Source: a virus
DNA length: 48,904 nt
IMG/VR virus record: IMGVR_UViG_3300042898_000721
Location: 1 to 48,904 of that record
Strand: one strand, 5' to 3'
Shown: positions 26,190-35,642 of the stretch, one piece after another
How positions within the stretch are numbered: the stretch's first letter is position 1
How the letters are laid out: the number at the start of each line of letters is the position of its first letter
Translations under genes and position numbers: made by a program
Notes under the pieces: model-generated
The model's input: only the letters and a program-made list of their open reading frames with translations
What the model was told of the DNA's origin: nothing
Databases searched by the model: none

Positions 26190-26423
26190 TTACTTATCCT
26201 GCTTGGAGTCAAGCTTGTCAAAGATTTGGCGCAGGATGTCTTTGATCTCTTTGATGTCGGCTTTGTAGTCATCCTTCTGGACATAGTCTCGGAGGATTTG
26301 CTCACGCATAGAGGCCACATCGTCCTCCAGTTTCTGGATTTTGCGAGTAACCTGATTGAACACAAACACGGCCAAGAACGCGGCAATGCCCACGACGAAG
26401 TTAAAGATTTGTTGATTGTCCAT
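26190..26423 (-). CDS. Small membrane protein with coiled coil
   Basis: 77 residues: one N-terminal membrane helix (about 6-24, IFNFVVGIAAFLAVFVFNQV) followed by a charged heptad helix (27-75). One anchor plus coiled coil is found in haemolysin XhlA-like lysis accessory proteins and in class III holins, and this gene precedes the lysis run. The assignment is by topology only. Confidence 0.65.
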   Translation of the reverse strand: MDNQQIFNFVVGIAAFLAVFVFNQVTRKIQKLEDDVASMREQILRDYVQKDDYKADIKEIKDILRQIFDKLDSKQDK

Positions 26424-26445
26424 GGTCTGCTCTTAGAAAATAATT

Positions 26446-27036
26446 TTAGACGCCAAATAAATTCGCAACAAGATCAATACCCGATGCACTAGCTACAATG
26501 TTTGTACCCGAACTATTAGTAGAAATCTCTATAGTGTACGTTGCTGATACACTGCTATTAGTGCCAGAGTTATAAACCTGAACACCCTGACCAGCGCCTA
26601 TCTGCACCCATCCAGTACTACCCGATGCTGAGTTACCGAATCCACCCGAGAAAAACGTTCTTGTAAACCGAATCCAGTATGATGACCCAATGTTAGCAGT
26701 TGTAGGTGTTGCCCAATTACCGTCTATGCCTCCAAGGGCTTCAAGGACAGCATCCCAAGTACCATCAGAATTAAAATCCAGATTGACTGCGCACGCTTCT
26801 CCGGGAGCAAGAGCACTACCCTCAAAAGGCTCTCCAGAAGTTACTGATGCTAAAGAAATCGTAACCGCAGATTTACCGTGACCATCGCTCATGCTGATGG
26901 TTGTTCCACTACCAGCTTTGCCAAACAGTGACCGCACCGCCGAATCATTCATATTGATGTTGGCAGTCGCGCTCCTCCCCAACTCAGTGTTGACCTGAGA
27001 CAACGATATGGAATTCGGGGAGGCTGGTAGCGTCAT
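26446..27036 (-). CDS. Beta-rich virion or fibre-associated protein
   Basis: 196 residues, starting MTLPASPNSISLSQVNTELG, with ATANINMNDSAVRSLFGKAGSGTTISMSD. This N-terminal module recurs in phage fibre and decoration proteins. The remainder is Ser/Gly/Thr-rich beta sequence (IGSSYWIRFTRTFFSGGFG, GWVQIGAGQGVQVYNSG), which suits an exposed structural protein. It sits just behind the 1838-aa fibre gene and a 135-aa gene, so it is probably part of the fibre assembly. Confidence 0.6.
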   Translation of the reverse strand: MTLPASPNSISLSQVNTELGRSATANINMNDSAVRSLFGKAGSGTTISMSDGHGKSAVTISLASVTSGEPFEGSALAPGEACAVNLDFNSDGTWDAVLEALGGIDGNWATPTTANIGSSYWIRFTRTFFSGGFGNSASGSTGWVQIGAGQGVQVYNSGTNSSVSATYTIEISTNSSGTNIVASASGIDLVANLFGV

Positions 27037-27039
27037 GGT

Positions 27040-27447
27040 TTAAGCAGCTGGTGAGGCAGGTGCAGCTGGCGTTTCAACCACTGGAGCCCAAGGCATTGGA
27101 GCGTTCGTCAGGGCAGACTTAGCAACTTCCTTGTCAAGAACAAACTGAATGTGGGCTTTGATGCCGGGCAAACGTGTGTCTGTGGCTTCAACCCAAGCAG
27201 CGACAGCGGTCTCAGTCAAGTTTGCCAATGGCACAAAACCTTCAGCGGCTGGGTCACCTAAATTGGTTGTCTGGGGCAATTCAAACTTCTGGCCGGACTC
27301 TTCGCCAACCAGTGTCCAGTCAACTTGCTTTACTGTGTTCTCAAGGCCATTGACGGTAGCTGTGCGCAAACCGTTGATCTTGATTGTAAAGGTAGCCGTG
27401 AAGTTGCTAGGCTGCTCGGCTGCGGGGGTTGTAACTGTTTCGGTCAT
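27040..27447 (-). CDS. Fibre-associated phage protein
   Basis: 135 residues with a central beta domain (FTATFTIKINGLRTATVNG..NTVKQVDWTLVGEESGQKF) and a helix (ETAVAAWVEATD). Disordered Thr/Pro/Ala segments lie at both ends. This type is common next to tail-fibre genes in podophages (DUF7936-like by memory). It is two bases downstream of the 1838-aa fibre gene, so a chaperone or minor fibre role is likely but not shown. Confidence 0.55.
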   Translation of the reverse strand: MTETVTTPAAEQPSNFTATFTIKINGLRTATVNGLENTVKQVDWTLVGEESGQKFELPQTTNLGDPAAEGFVPLANLTETAVAAWVEATDTRLPGIKAHIQFVLDKEVAKSALTNAPMPWAPVVETPAAPASPAA

Positions 27448-27449
27448 GG

Positions 27450-30400
27450 TTAATCTCCAATGAGTTTGTTGATAAGGGATTCTAAACGTTCTATGCGAGC
27501 ACGCAACTCGACATTGTCTTTTGCCAGTTCAACAGCAGATGCCAAGGCGGCGTTGCCGTATGAGACTGACAGAGTCTGCATCTCGTCTTTTGCCGTCATG
27601 ATTGCCTGTGGCAGCAAATTCTGGAACGACTGGGCTGAGACACCGACTTGGGTTACGTCTTCTTGGTCTGTGCGGTCGTAGATACCGACTTTGACTTTGG
27701 CCAAGCGGGCAACGTAGTCCTCTGGCATATCACGCCAGTTGGTTTTCAAGCGCTCGTCAGAGTAAGCAGTGATGTTGGCTGAAGCTACGATCGAGTTTGA
27801 AATCGCACAACGGAAACCGCCAGCATTAATGATTAGTAAACCATGGTCGGTCAAGTTACCAGCAGCACCGCCAGCGTTGGGGTGCGACCAAGCGATACCG
27901 TACATGTTTGACAAACTTGTCCCATCGGCGGACATCTTGTAGCTGTCGCCCATCGCATACACAGTTTGGTAGCGGTACGAGCTATAAACACCTACGACAC
28001 CATTGCCATAGTTGTCATCAATGTAGAAATTGCCATTGGCTCTAGTTGCTCTAGCGGCATTCCCGCTGATTGCAATACCCCAAGTCCCAGACGCACTACC
28101 GCCTGTTAGTGTTGGGCTGTAGGAGGTGTAGTTTTCAGTCGTAAGAAATGTATAGGGGCCTACAACTGCTGAGCTACCCTGTTTACGAGAGTACTGAGGC
28201 GCACTCCAGAATGGCATGATGATTGTCTGGCTGTAGTATGTATCCCCATCACCATGGTTGCTAATCAAATAGCTAGCCCAACCGCTATATCCAGCAAAGG
28301 TGCCGGAATCCTGCCTCCAAGTATGGGTGCCGTTACCATACCCACTACTACCCATTACGTTAGTAATTCCAGAACTACCAGTTACGTTAATAGCCCAAGT
28401 ACCTGAAGCACCAGAGCCGCTTAACGATGGGCTGTAAGAAGTGTAGTTACCTGCGTGGAGGATTGCGTTGCTTTTGTATCTTGCAGAACTGTTATCTAAA
28501 GCAAACGTCCAAGTACTACCGTATCCATAGTTGTTGACTTCAAAGTAATTTGCGTTGGTATATCGGCTACCGCTTGTTGTGTAGTCACGGGAGCCCCAAC
28601 TGTTGTATGAGCCTGCAGTGCCGCCCATGTGCAAGACACCGGAAATATGAGAATCACCGTTAACGGACAAACGCAGGTCAGCAACAACACCTACACCAAG
28701 TTTTCCTTTAAGCCAACCATCGCCGCCTGACCCAGTTACCTCCCAAAGAGTATCCCAGCCATCGGAGTGGAACCGGACTGAATCGGCAGCGCCGCAATGG
28801 AATGAAAGATTATTTCGACCAAAAACGGAATGGCCTGTGTTGCTGTAGCCAATACCAAAGTTATCACCGCCAGCAGCAGCACGAACGCTAATGGCTCGCC
28901 AGTTTTCTGAGCCACCACTGTTAACAGTAATGCTCGGGCTGCCATTTCCAAAGTGGTTAACTGTTAATAACCCTGTTAAGGTACCACCGCTTAATGGTAG
29001 TGCGTAAGAGCTGTAGTTGTTGTCGTCAATTTGCCTGCGCCAGCTAGTAAAACTACCGCCGCTGCAACCGCGCGAAAAGAGCAGTCCGCCTTGGTCGTAC
29101 TGACCAGCTACTTGGATGCCGTATGCGTTGCCGCCTGTCGATCCCAAGCTGTTGGTTGTGTAGTGAAGAGCATTAAAACCGTGAATATGTGAAGTGCTGG
29201 GAGGGTAGTTGGTGCCGCTCCAAATATCAAAGAAGCCAGACCCACCGTGGAAGGTTTCGTTTGCACCGTACCCACTATGGCCCATCGATCCGACGTGGTA
29301 GTTTGCGTCCGATGTGTAATCAATGCGTCTGCTGTAGTTATTCTTCGCAGAAAGTCCCATGTGGACTTTAAAGTCCGTTAGTGTCGAATATCGCACATAT
29401 TCGTCATACGACGAGTAAATGCGCGTCAGTCGATTTGCAATCCCGCTGTCTCCAGACGTAGTGTTAATCCAACCAAGCATCGTGTACCCGTTGTCTTGCG
29501 TACGAACGATCTGGTTTGCGCTGTTTTGCGTGCTTTGCGTGTTGTGAACAGCAAGACCGCCAGCAGTTGCGGCATTGCCAGTGATTGAAATACCCCAAGT
29601 ACCAGACGCCCCGGAACCTGTCAGTGATGGGCTGTAGCTGGTGTAGTTGCCAGCATGCAATAAAATGTACCAAGAATTCCAAGTGGAATCAATACCGTTT
29701 CGAATGCTTAGCCTTGGCTGCCCAGACGCATTAACGCCACTAGCATTTGCGAACGCTAATTGGTAAGAGGAGTCGCCCGTACTAGCAGTCGTACCAGTCC
29801 AAGGGCTGTAAGTCATCACACCAGCATAGTTACCAGAACCATTACCGGTACCAGCGCCAACAAAATCAAAGTTTACAGTTCTTGTAAAACTATTTGGCAA
29901 GCGATCAGAAAGGTCACGAGGTCCGTCGTTGTACTGAATGCGTATTGCGTTAGTGGCTAGGGAAGCAGTGCCGGTAATGTTGATACCCCAAGTGCCAGAA
30001 GCACCTGAGCCGCCGAGTGTTGGGCTGTAGCTGTTGTAGTTGCCAGCGTGAAGGACTTGGTTGCCGGACTGCTGTAGCGCAACAGACGAGTTAACTGCAC
30101 TACCAGAAATGGTCAACCAGTTTGAAGAACTGGAGCTTCTAAAATAATAGCCAGAAAAATCACCGTACCAACCACCGTTAGTACCGGACTGGTTAAACAT
30201 GTAGGTATTGCCATAAACATCGTCAGGGCGATATCCTGCATTACCCGCAGCATTAAATATGCCGTTGGCTGAGTCGTTAGGAAAGTAGATACTGCCGCTG
30301 AGAGTGCCACCGCTCAAAGGCAAATAACTGTGAGTATGAGAAAGTGGCGCAAATGCGTCATCCATCCATCCGTGGTAATTTGTCCAAAGACGGCCATTAC

Positions 30401-32966
30401 TTGCAAGCAACATACGCCGCTCGGCAGCAGAGTCCCCACCATACATCCAAGCAAAGGCATAACCACCAATACCAGACGCAAACTCAGTTGTTCCATCAGT
30501 ACGGAAAACCATCTGACGTGTATTGCCGTATAGCTTTACGTTTGCGTCATCGTTAGCATCTCGAAGCCACGCATTGTTTACATCGTAAGTATGGTTGTGG
30601 CCCGAGGTGGCAGCGTAGCTAGTGTAGTTACCTGCGTGAAGGACTTGATTGCCGCCTTGCTGTAATGAGCCGCTGCCAACGTTAATGGCGCTACCACTAA
30701 ACCGCATGTTTGCACCACTAGAAGAAATATTTAGCGTGCCATAAGTTTGAGTATCGCGGTTATAAACAAAAACGTAACCTTCGCCGGAAGACATTCCTAT
30801 TTCAGCTGCAGTGCCAGTGGCTGCGTTACCTGTATACCAACCCGTAAAACGACCTTGGCCGGTGGCGCTTATGTCACCAGAAAAAGCTCGTTGAGAAGTT
30901 GTTGCTGAGTTTCCGCTGATTGAAATACCCCAAGTACCACTTGCACCTGTACCAGTCAGCGTTGGGCTATAGGAGTTGTAGTTACCTGCGTGGAGGACTA
31001 CATTAGATTTGTATTGAAGATTAGCTTGCAAAATTTCCAGTAGGCGCGTGGTTCCGCGTTCAATACTTAATTCAGCATTGGGTGAACTGCCAGAGCTGCT
31101 AATAGCAAGACGACTTCCGCCAATGCCAAAATTGGCAGTAGTTGGGCCAAGATACCAATCATTACTGCCACTAGACGCCCACTGCCACATCCAGTTATCC
31201 GCAGTTGTGTTTAGTACAACAGCAGCAGGTATGGCGTTTGTTCCGACTTTATAAAGTCCATTAGTTACAGTCGCCGCGTTCCCGCTGATCGAAATACCCC
31301 AAGTCCCGCTTGCGCCTGTGCCAGTTAGTGTTGGGCTGTAGGAGTTGTAGTTACCTGCGGTTAGGACTTGGCTGCCATTTTGGGTAATTGCACCTGCTGT
31401 GTTAAAGCTACCGTCGGCTCTGAACGTGAACATCTGAAGGAAGGAACCAGCGGAGTCCGCAGCTCCAGCCGAGTTCATGTTGAACCTGTAAAAATGCAGT
31501 TCAGATGCAGATGAAGTATCTCGTGCCGAAATATGCCAACCGCTTTCCACACCACTTACAGTGTGTCGCAGATCAATCTCAGCAGGTGCATTAGCTTTCG
31601 ATCTGATCTTGATTGCTGCACGATCTGATGAACGCCATCCCGTCGGCGTAACGAGAATCTCCCCGTCAGACGTATCCAGCGTAACGTTGCCAGTTAACGT
31701 ACCACCAGCTAATGGAAGCTTGGTGCTGTCAGTTGCAGACGTTGCTGTCGCAGCGTTGCCTGTGATGTTGATCGCCCAAGTACCGCTTGCGCCTGTACCG
31801 GTCTTTGTTGGTGCGTAGGTGTTGTAGTTACTCGAGGTAACTGCAGTGCTGCCGTTAATGGTCAGTGCTGAGCCATTGAATTCCATCGTAGTCGCTACGG
31901 AGTCACCAGCAGCGATTGCCGTCAGAACGGCTTTAGTACCGCGGTTAGCCGCAGTGATATTCTCAGTCGCAACAAACGAAAGACCGGCACCACCAACCCA
32001 ACCGGAGCCGGTGTAACCAAGCGCAGCAACATTCAAAAGGGTCTGGGTATTTAAACTCTGTGTTCGTGCCGCAGTAGTACCGCCAGATGTACCGCCCATG
32101 AAGCCAGCAACCGTGCCAGCGTTTGTAGGGACACCATAAATCTCATTGCGACCATCAAGTGTGAGCTTACCGCTAAGCGTACCGCCAGCTAGTGGTAACT
32201 TCGTTGCGTCAGCGACTGTGATGTCGGCGGAGCCGTTGAAAGACACACCGTTAATGTTGCGGGCTGTAGCAAGGGTAGCCGCGCTACCCACGGACATAGA
32301 AGCCTGATCGGTTTTTGTCCACAGACCTGTGGAACTAACATAGACAAGCGTTTGGCCGTCAACGGGTGACCGTGCTGACACATCGTGAATCTCGTCAAGC
32401 TCATAACCGTTTTGGATTTTGACTTGGATCGTGCCTTGTGTGTTATGGCTGTAAGTGACAATGCCTACGTAAACCAGATGCGTAGGAGCGTAAGGCTTAG
32501 TGTTTGTGTAGCCCCCCGCGCTAACGCCGCTCAAATACAGCTGTGTGCCGTCTGCAAACGCAGAGGTATTTAAACCACTAACCGCGCCGACAACTACAAC
32601 ATAGCCGTTCTGGTTATGTGGGATGTCAGCTTGAACCATACCATAGGTCTGAGCTGAGGTAGAGTCACCTGTTGCAAGGGCTTTGGAAACAACCGCCTTA
32701 TTGCCAGCTGCACCGCTGATGTAGACAACCGTACCCTTGGTAAGTGTTGCACCAGTTTCGTTGCGAACTTGACTAATCAAGGTAGCTGTACTGCCAGCAA
32801 CGCCCACGCTCAAATCCCGGGTAGTACCGGAGCTGGAAACAACTACGCTGCCGTCGGCGGACGTAATCGACTCAACTTTGTCAGTATTAAGATTTGTAAA
32901 GTTGCTATCAACTTCGTTATTGGTAAGGGGCGAGCCCTTACCTGCGCGGGTGACAATAGTGCTCAT
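27450..32966 (-). CDS. Long tail fibre (1838 aa) with C-terminal S74 self-cleaving chaperone
   Basis: It starts MSTIVTRAGKGSPLTNNEVDSNF, the usual virion-attachment N-terminus of such fibres. The shaft is built from repeated modules: seven full copies of a unit around 'NYTSYSPTLTGSGASGTWGI.I(T/S)GNA', two partial ones, and four 'LPLxGGTLxG' segments typical of trimeric fibres. The C-terminus is the S74 intramolecular chaperone: SDERLK holds the Ser/Lys pair (S1736, K1741), then VGVSAQSFQNLLPQA, LSVSYGNAALASAVELAKD and a final leucine-rich coiled coil. This domain trimerises and folds the fibre, then cleaves at the Ser. Probable host-binding fibre. Five small structural genes lie upstream in the same run. 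Confidence 0.88.
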   Translation of the reverse strand: MSTIVTRAGKGSPLTNNEVDSNFTNLNTDKVESITSADGSVVVSSSGTTRDLSVGVAGSTATLISQVRNETGATLTKGTVVYISGAAGNKAVVSKALATGDSTSAQTYGMVQADIPHNQNGYVVVVGAVSGLNTSAFADGTQLYLSGVSAGGYTNTKPYAPTHLVYVGIVTYSHNTQGTIQVKIQNGYELDEIHDVSARSPVDGQTLVYVSSTGLWTKTDQASMSVGSAATLATARNINGVSFNGSADITVADATKLPLAGGTLSGKLTLDGRNEIYGVPTNAGTVAGFMGGTSGGTTAARTQSLNTQTLLNVAALGYTGSGWVGGAGLSFVATENITAANRGTKAVLTAIAAGDSVATTMEFNGSALTINGSTAVTSSNYNTYAPTKTGTGASGTWAINITGNAATATSATDSTKLPLAGGTLTGNVTLDTSDGEILVTPTGWRSSDRAAIKIRSKANAPAEIDLRHTVSGVESGWHISARDTSSASELHFYRFNMNSAGAADSAGSFLQMFTFRADGSFNTAGAITQNGSQVLTAGNYNSYSPTLTGTGASGTWGISISGNAATVTNGLYKVGTNAIPAAVVLNTTADNWMWQWASSGSNDWYLGPTTANFGIGGSRLAISSSGSSPNAELSIERGTTRLLEILQANLQYKSNVVLHAGNYNSYSPTLTGTGASGTWGISISGNSATTSQRAFSGDISATGQGRFTGWYTGNAATGTAAEIGMSSGEGYVFVYNRDTQTYGTLNISSSGANMRFSGSAINVGSGSLQQGGNQVLHAGNYTSYAATSGHNHTYDVNNAWLRDANDDANVKLYGNTRQMVFRTDGTTEFASGIGGYAFAWMYGGDSAAERRMLLASNGRLWTNYHGWMDDAFAPLSHTHSYLPLSGGTLSGSIYFPNDSANGIFNAAGNAGYRPDDVYGNTYMFNQSGTNGGWYGDFSGYYFRSSSSSNWLTISGSAVNSSVALQQSGNQVLHAGNYNSYSPTLGGSGASGTWGINITGTASLATNAIRIQYNDGPRDLSDRLPNSFTRTVNFDFVGAGTGNGSGNYAGVMTYSPWTGTTASTGDSSYQLAFANASGVNASGQPRLSIRNGIDSTWNSWYILLHAGNYTSYSPSLTGSGASGTWGISITGNAATAGGLAVHNTQSTQNSANQIVRTQDNGYTMLGWINTTSGDSGIANRLTRIYSSYDEYVRYSTLTDFKVHMGLSAKNNYSRRIDYTSDANYHVGSMGHSGYGANETFHGGSGFFDIWSGTNYPPSTSHIHGFNALHYTTNSLGSTGGNAYGIQVAGQYDQGGLLFSRGCSGGSFTSWRRQIDDNNYSSYALPLSGGTLTGLLTVNHFGNGSPSITVNSGGSENWRAISVRAAAGGDNFGIGYSNTGHSVFGRNNLSFHCGAADSVRFHSDGWDTLWEVTGSGGDGWLKGKLGVGVVADLRLSVNGDSHISGVLHMGGTAGSYNSWGSRDYTTSGSRYTNANYFEVNNYGYGSTWTFALDNSSARYKSNAILHAGNYTSYSPSLSGSGASGTWAINVTGSSGITNVMGSSGYGNGTHTWRQDSGTFAGYSGWASYLISNHGDGDTYYSQTIIMPFWSAPQYSRKQGSSAVVGPYTFLTTENYTSYSPTLTGGSASGTWGIAISGNAARATRANGNFYIDDNYGNGVVGVYSSYRYQTVYAMGDSYKMSADGTSLSNMYGIAWSHPNAGGAAGNLTDHGLLIINAGGFRCAISNSIVASANITAYSDERLKTNWRDMPEDYVARLAKVKVGIYDRTDQEDVTQVGVSAQSFQNLLPQAIMTAKDEMQTLSVSYGNAALASAVELAKDNVELRARIERLESLINKLIGD

Positions 32967-33003
32967 ATTCCAAACTCCTGACGTTCACTACGTCAAAACT
33001 GTA

Positions 33004-33441
33004 TTAACTGACGGTGATTGCCCAAGTAATAGACATGGCGTCATCAGCGCCTTTATTAACCACAGCAAACACAGTCCGGCACAACATGGTGCCCGCAGTA
33101 GGATCATTAAAGACACCCGCTTCAACAACAGCACCTGTACCAGTGCCGGGTGGGAACGTCGCAACATAAGTCACAACAGCGCCAGAAGAGCTAGAGGACG
33201 TCAAAGCAACGCGGCCCAAGGAAGCACCCAATGCTGTGTCACCGTTTGCAGCGGCGGTACTGCTCGAACCGACAGCCATGTGGCTCATCGTCGTTGGCGT
33301 GCCAACCATACGGCCAGCAATGAAGGTTTTACCACCAGCTACTACGAGGTTTTTAATCTCACGGCGGTCTTTAATCTGGCCATCTGCGCCAGTGATTTCG
33401 ACGACTACGTCGCCGGTTACTTTTAAGTTGTCGTTTAACAT
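33004..33441 (-). CDS. Beta-rich fibre/adaptor protein
   Basis: 145 residues starting MLNDNLKVTGDVVVEITGADGQIKD. The order 'L..D.LK.TGD..V...G.DG..K..R..KNLVV..GKTFIA.RM' followed by MSHMAVGSS is a widespread phage virion module found near tail fibres (seen also in T4-like wac/fibritin neighbourhoods). Strongly beta-type. It lies between the 1838-aa fibre and the 394-aa repeat protein, both in the same operon. Confidence 0.65.
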   Translation of the reverse strand: MLNDNLKVTGDVVVEITGADGQIKDRREIKNLVVAGGKTFIAGRMVGTPTTMSHMAVGSSSTAAANGDTALGASLGRVALTSSSSSGAVVTYVATFPPGTGTGAVVEAGVFNDPTAGTMLCRTVFAVVNKGADDAMSITWAITVS

Positions 33442-33449
33442 GGAAGCTC

Positions 33450-34634
33450 CTATGAAAATGTGCGGGATAAGCCGACGTAGTCTTCTGCGAAGTATGACAG
33501 ATCGCAGTAGCTTTGGGAAGTCAAAAGACCAGCACTCACCAAAGATACCGTATCGGTTTTGGCAAGGCTGTTAGACAAGACTTTCGCGTCGGTGGCAAAA
33601 GCCAAGTTATTGATGTACTTAACAGACTGGTACGTAATCCCGTCCGCCAAATCGGCGGTGTCGTTCATCGCAAAACCGTCTTGGATTGTACGAGTAAGCG
33701 TGCGGGATAAAAGCTCAGTAAACGCAAAAGCATCCGCAACTACTTTGTCAACGGCGCTACTAGTTACATCTGACTGATTAAACGAGTCCTGAAGCGTTTT
33801 TTCGGTGACACGCGTCGTAGTCTCGGAGAACGTAAATAAATCGGTTAGAGCCTTACCAAAGTCGCGCGTAGTGGCATCCGTTTGGGTAAAACTGTCGGCT
33901 AAACTTTTTTGGGGTGTTAAACGCGCTGCATCCGTAAACGTAAACGAGTCCGCTACAGGGCGAGTTAGCGAAAAACTCCTAGCATCCGTGGGTGCGACCG
34001 ACTCAGTTGTATTCTTGGTGTAAGCCCAATAGGTTGCGTCGGCTGTAGCAAGCAAGTCTGTTCGGAGTTTAGTTGTAGTAAAAATAGGACGCGTGTCTAC
34101 CACCCCGACCGAGTTGACTCTGGCTTTGCTAAAAGTTTTAGTTGTTGTGTCACCTAGTGCGAAGGTACTAGCAAGCGGTCTACTAAACGTAAACGACACT
34201 CTGTGCGTAAAACCGAACGTATCTGTAAATCTACGTATGTACTCCAGTGTTCGGATGATGAAGTCCGGCGTAGAAACGCTGTCGTGCTTGCTGGTGGCAA
34301 GATTTTTGGACGTGATGTAGTCCGTCGACTCAAAAGTAGTTGTAAGGGTTTTCCCTACTACACGGAACGTAGCGTCCGTAACAAAGACTTCTTCGGGGAA
34401 ATACTGGAAGCGACCAGACGTATCAAGATACGCCCCAGACGCCATGAAGATGTAGTTCAGATTTGCAACAGGCACAACCGCAGTAACAACTGCGCTGATA
34501 ATTTGTACTGAACTTGCTGCGGCTAAAAGGGCAGCCGAAGTCTCGGCTACCGGCGCTACGATGACGACGCTTGCCCTTGCTCTCGTAACAGCTGTAGCAG
34601 CCGTAAGAGCAGTTCTGACAACCGTCACGCCCAT
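33450..34634 (-). CDS. Structural protein with 18-residue repeats
   Basis: 394 residues. After an Ala/Val-rich N-terminus (about 60) comes IFMASGAYLDTSGRFQYF..EVFVTDA. From about residue 90 the protein is built of imperfect 18-residue units of the form [K/R]-x-[L/V]-x-D-x-F-x3-[D/E]-x3-R-x4. Clear examples are KSLADSFTQTDATTRDFG, KALTDLFTFSETTTRVTE and KTLQDSFNQSDVTSSAVD. Such regular beta-type repeats suit an extended fibre or connector. Its start shares one base with the stop of the gene upstream (TAATG). Not recognised as a named family. Confidence 0.65.
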   Translation of the reverse strand: MGVTVVRTALTAATAVTRARASVVIVAPVAETSAALLAAASSVQIISAVVTAVVPVANLNYIFMASGAYLDTSGRFQYFPEEVFVTDATFRVVGKTLTTTFESTDYITSKNLATSKHDSVSTPDFIIRTLEYIRRFTDTFGFTHRVSFTFSRPLASTFALGDTTTKTFSKARVNSVGVVDTRPIFTTTKLRTDLLATADATYWAYTKNTTESVAPTDARSFSLTRPVADSFTFTDAARLTPQKSLADSFTQTDATTRDFGKALTDLFTFSETTTRVTEKTLQDSFNQSDVTSSAVDKVVADAFAFTELLSRTLTRTIQDGFAMNDTADLADGITYQSVKYINNLAFATDAKVLSNSLAKTDTVSLVSAGLLTSQSYCDLSYFAEDYVGLSRTFS

Positions 34635-34966
34635 TAGAAGTCCTCGCGCAGCTTAAACTTCAACAAGTCGTAAACAGTTTGAACCGTAGTGTCCGCAAAG
34701 GTAATCTGAATCTCGCCTTCGTAGTCACCGGCCTCACCCAACAACATAGCAGGCGCAGATGCGGGGTAGAAAGCCACTTGGCCGTTAGGGCCGTCAGTGA
34801 TGGAGCCAGTAACGGTAGCGGTCAGGTCGGTTGCGCCGACTGCACGAAATTTAAGCAGTACAGTCGCGCCTGTGAGCGCAATAGCGTTACCGGTGATCTC
34901 ATCAGTAATGTTGCAGACCAAGGCTGGCTTGGTATCCCCTTGAACCAGTTTAATTTTCTCGGCCAT
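34634..34966 (-). CDS. BppU-N-like baseplate/fibre adaptor domain protein
   Basis: 110 residues forming one Ig-like beta domain: KLVQGDTKPALVCNITDEITG, ALTGATVLLKFRAVG, then GQVAFYPASAPAMLLGEAGDYEGEIQITFADT. The order 'QGD..P.l...l.d...G...dLtGat....' matches the N-terminal domain of phage baseplate upper proteins (BppU_N), which attach receptor-binding proteins to the tail. It therefore probably anchors the neighbouring fibres. GAGG lies upstream of the ATG. Confidence 0.7.
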   Translation of the reverse strand: MAEKIKLVQGDTKPALVCNITDEITGNAIALTGATVLLKFRAVGATDLTATVTGSITDGPNGQVAFYPASAPAMLLGEAGDYEGEIQITFADTTVQTVYDLLKFKLREDF

Positions 34967-34974
34967 GGTTTACC

Positions 34975-35634
34975 TCAGACTTTAGGCGCAACGCCTGTTG
35001 TACCGGCCATTTCAGTGGTCAAAGCAGCTTGAAAAGCACCGTAGTGAGCCTGCGCACGCTGAGCGTTACCCGCGTACTCGCTGTCCTTGGTGTAGGCGCG
35101 GTACAAGATGTAGTCGGCCAGCACGTTGCCGTAGATGTCAGGCAAGCTGATATTACCGGCCACAGCGCTGTACAAAGCGCCGTCAGCGGGCTCTGTGATG
35201 TCTGTTGGGTAGGCAGAGTACACCACCTCTACAGAAGCGCCTGAAGCGGCTGCTGGTGGGTAGACGTAGAACACTTTAGGGTCGCGAGGATCGTACATGT
35301 AGTGCAGAATCTCGGTCACACCTGTCAAGTTGTACCAGTTGGGGCTTTGTGTGTCCAAGATGTTGCGAACGGTCATGCGGACAGAACGCTTTGTGCCGCT
35401 GGTGTTGCGGATCACGTCGATCAACTTAGAACCGTTGGAAGGCAAGGCTTGCTTCGCGCCGCTAGCCAAAGCAATAGTGGCGTTAGTCACCATTGAGTCG
35501 GGGCGGTACAAGACCACTTCACGCTGGCCGTCGTTCAAGTAACGAACAAGCTCAGCCACAGGCCAACGAACGGACGTGTTGTCCTGCATTGTCTCAACGA
35601 CACGGCGGATGATTGATTGGGCTGCAATGGTCAT
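34975..35634 (-). CDS. Head-tail adaptor protein (DUF6682-like)
   Basis: 219 residues. The N-terminal half begins IIRRVVETMQDNTSVRWPVAELVRYLNDGQREVV, followed by YRPDSMV and strands, with a helical C-terminus (YRAYTKDSEYAGNAQRAQAHYGAF). This is the layout of podophage adaptor or tail-tubular-A proteins (T7 gp11, P22 gp4 position) and matches the family I know as DUF6682. It lies downstream of the coat and the second neck protein, as expected for a ring between portal and tail. Confidence 0.72.
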   Translation of the reverse strand: MTIAAQSIIRRVVETMQDNTSVRWPVAELVRYLNDGQREVVLYRPDSMVTNATIALASGAKQALPSNGSKLIDVIRNTSGTKRSVRMTVRNILDTQSPNWYNLTGVTEILHYMYDPRDPKVFYVYPPAAASGASVEVVYSAYPTDITEPADGALYSAVAGNISLPDIYGNVLADYILYRAYTKDSEYAGNAQRAQAHYGAFQAALTTEMAGTTGVAPKV

Positions 35635-35642
35635 GATTTACC

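Noticed and set aside
27450-32966. Diversity-generating retroelement acting on the fibre
   Set aside because: No reverse transcriptase gene or template/variable repeat pair with adenine-directed changes is visible; the repeats are ordinary shaft modules.
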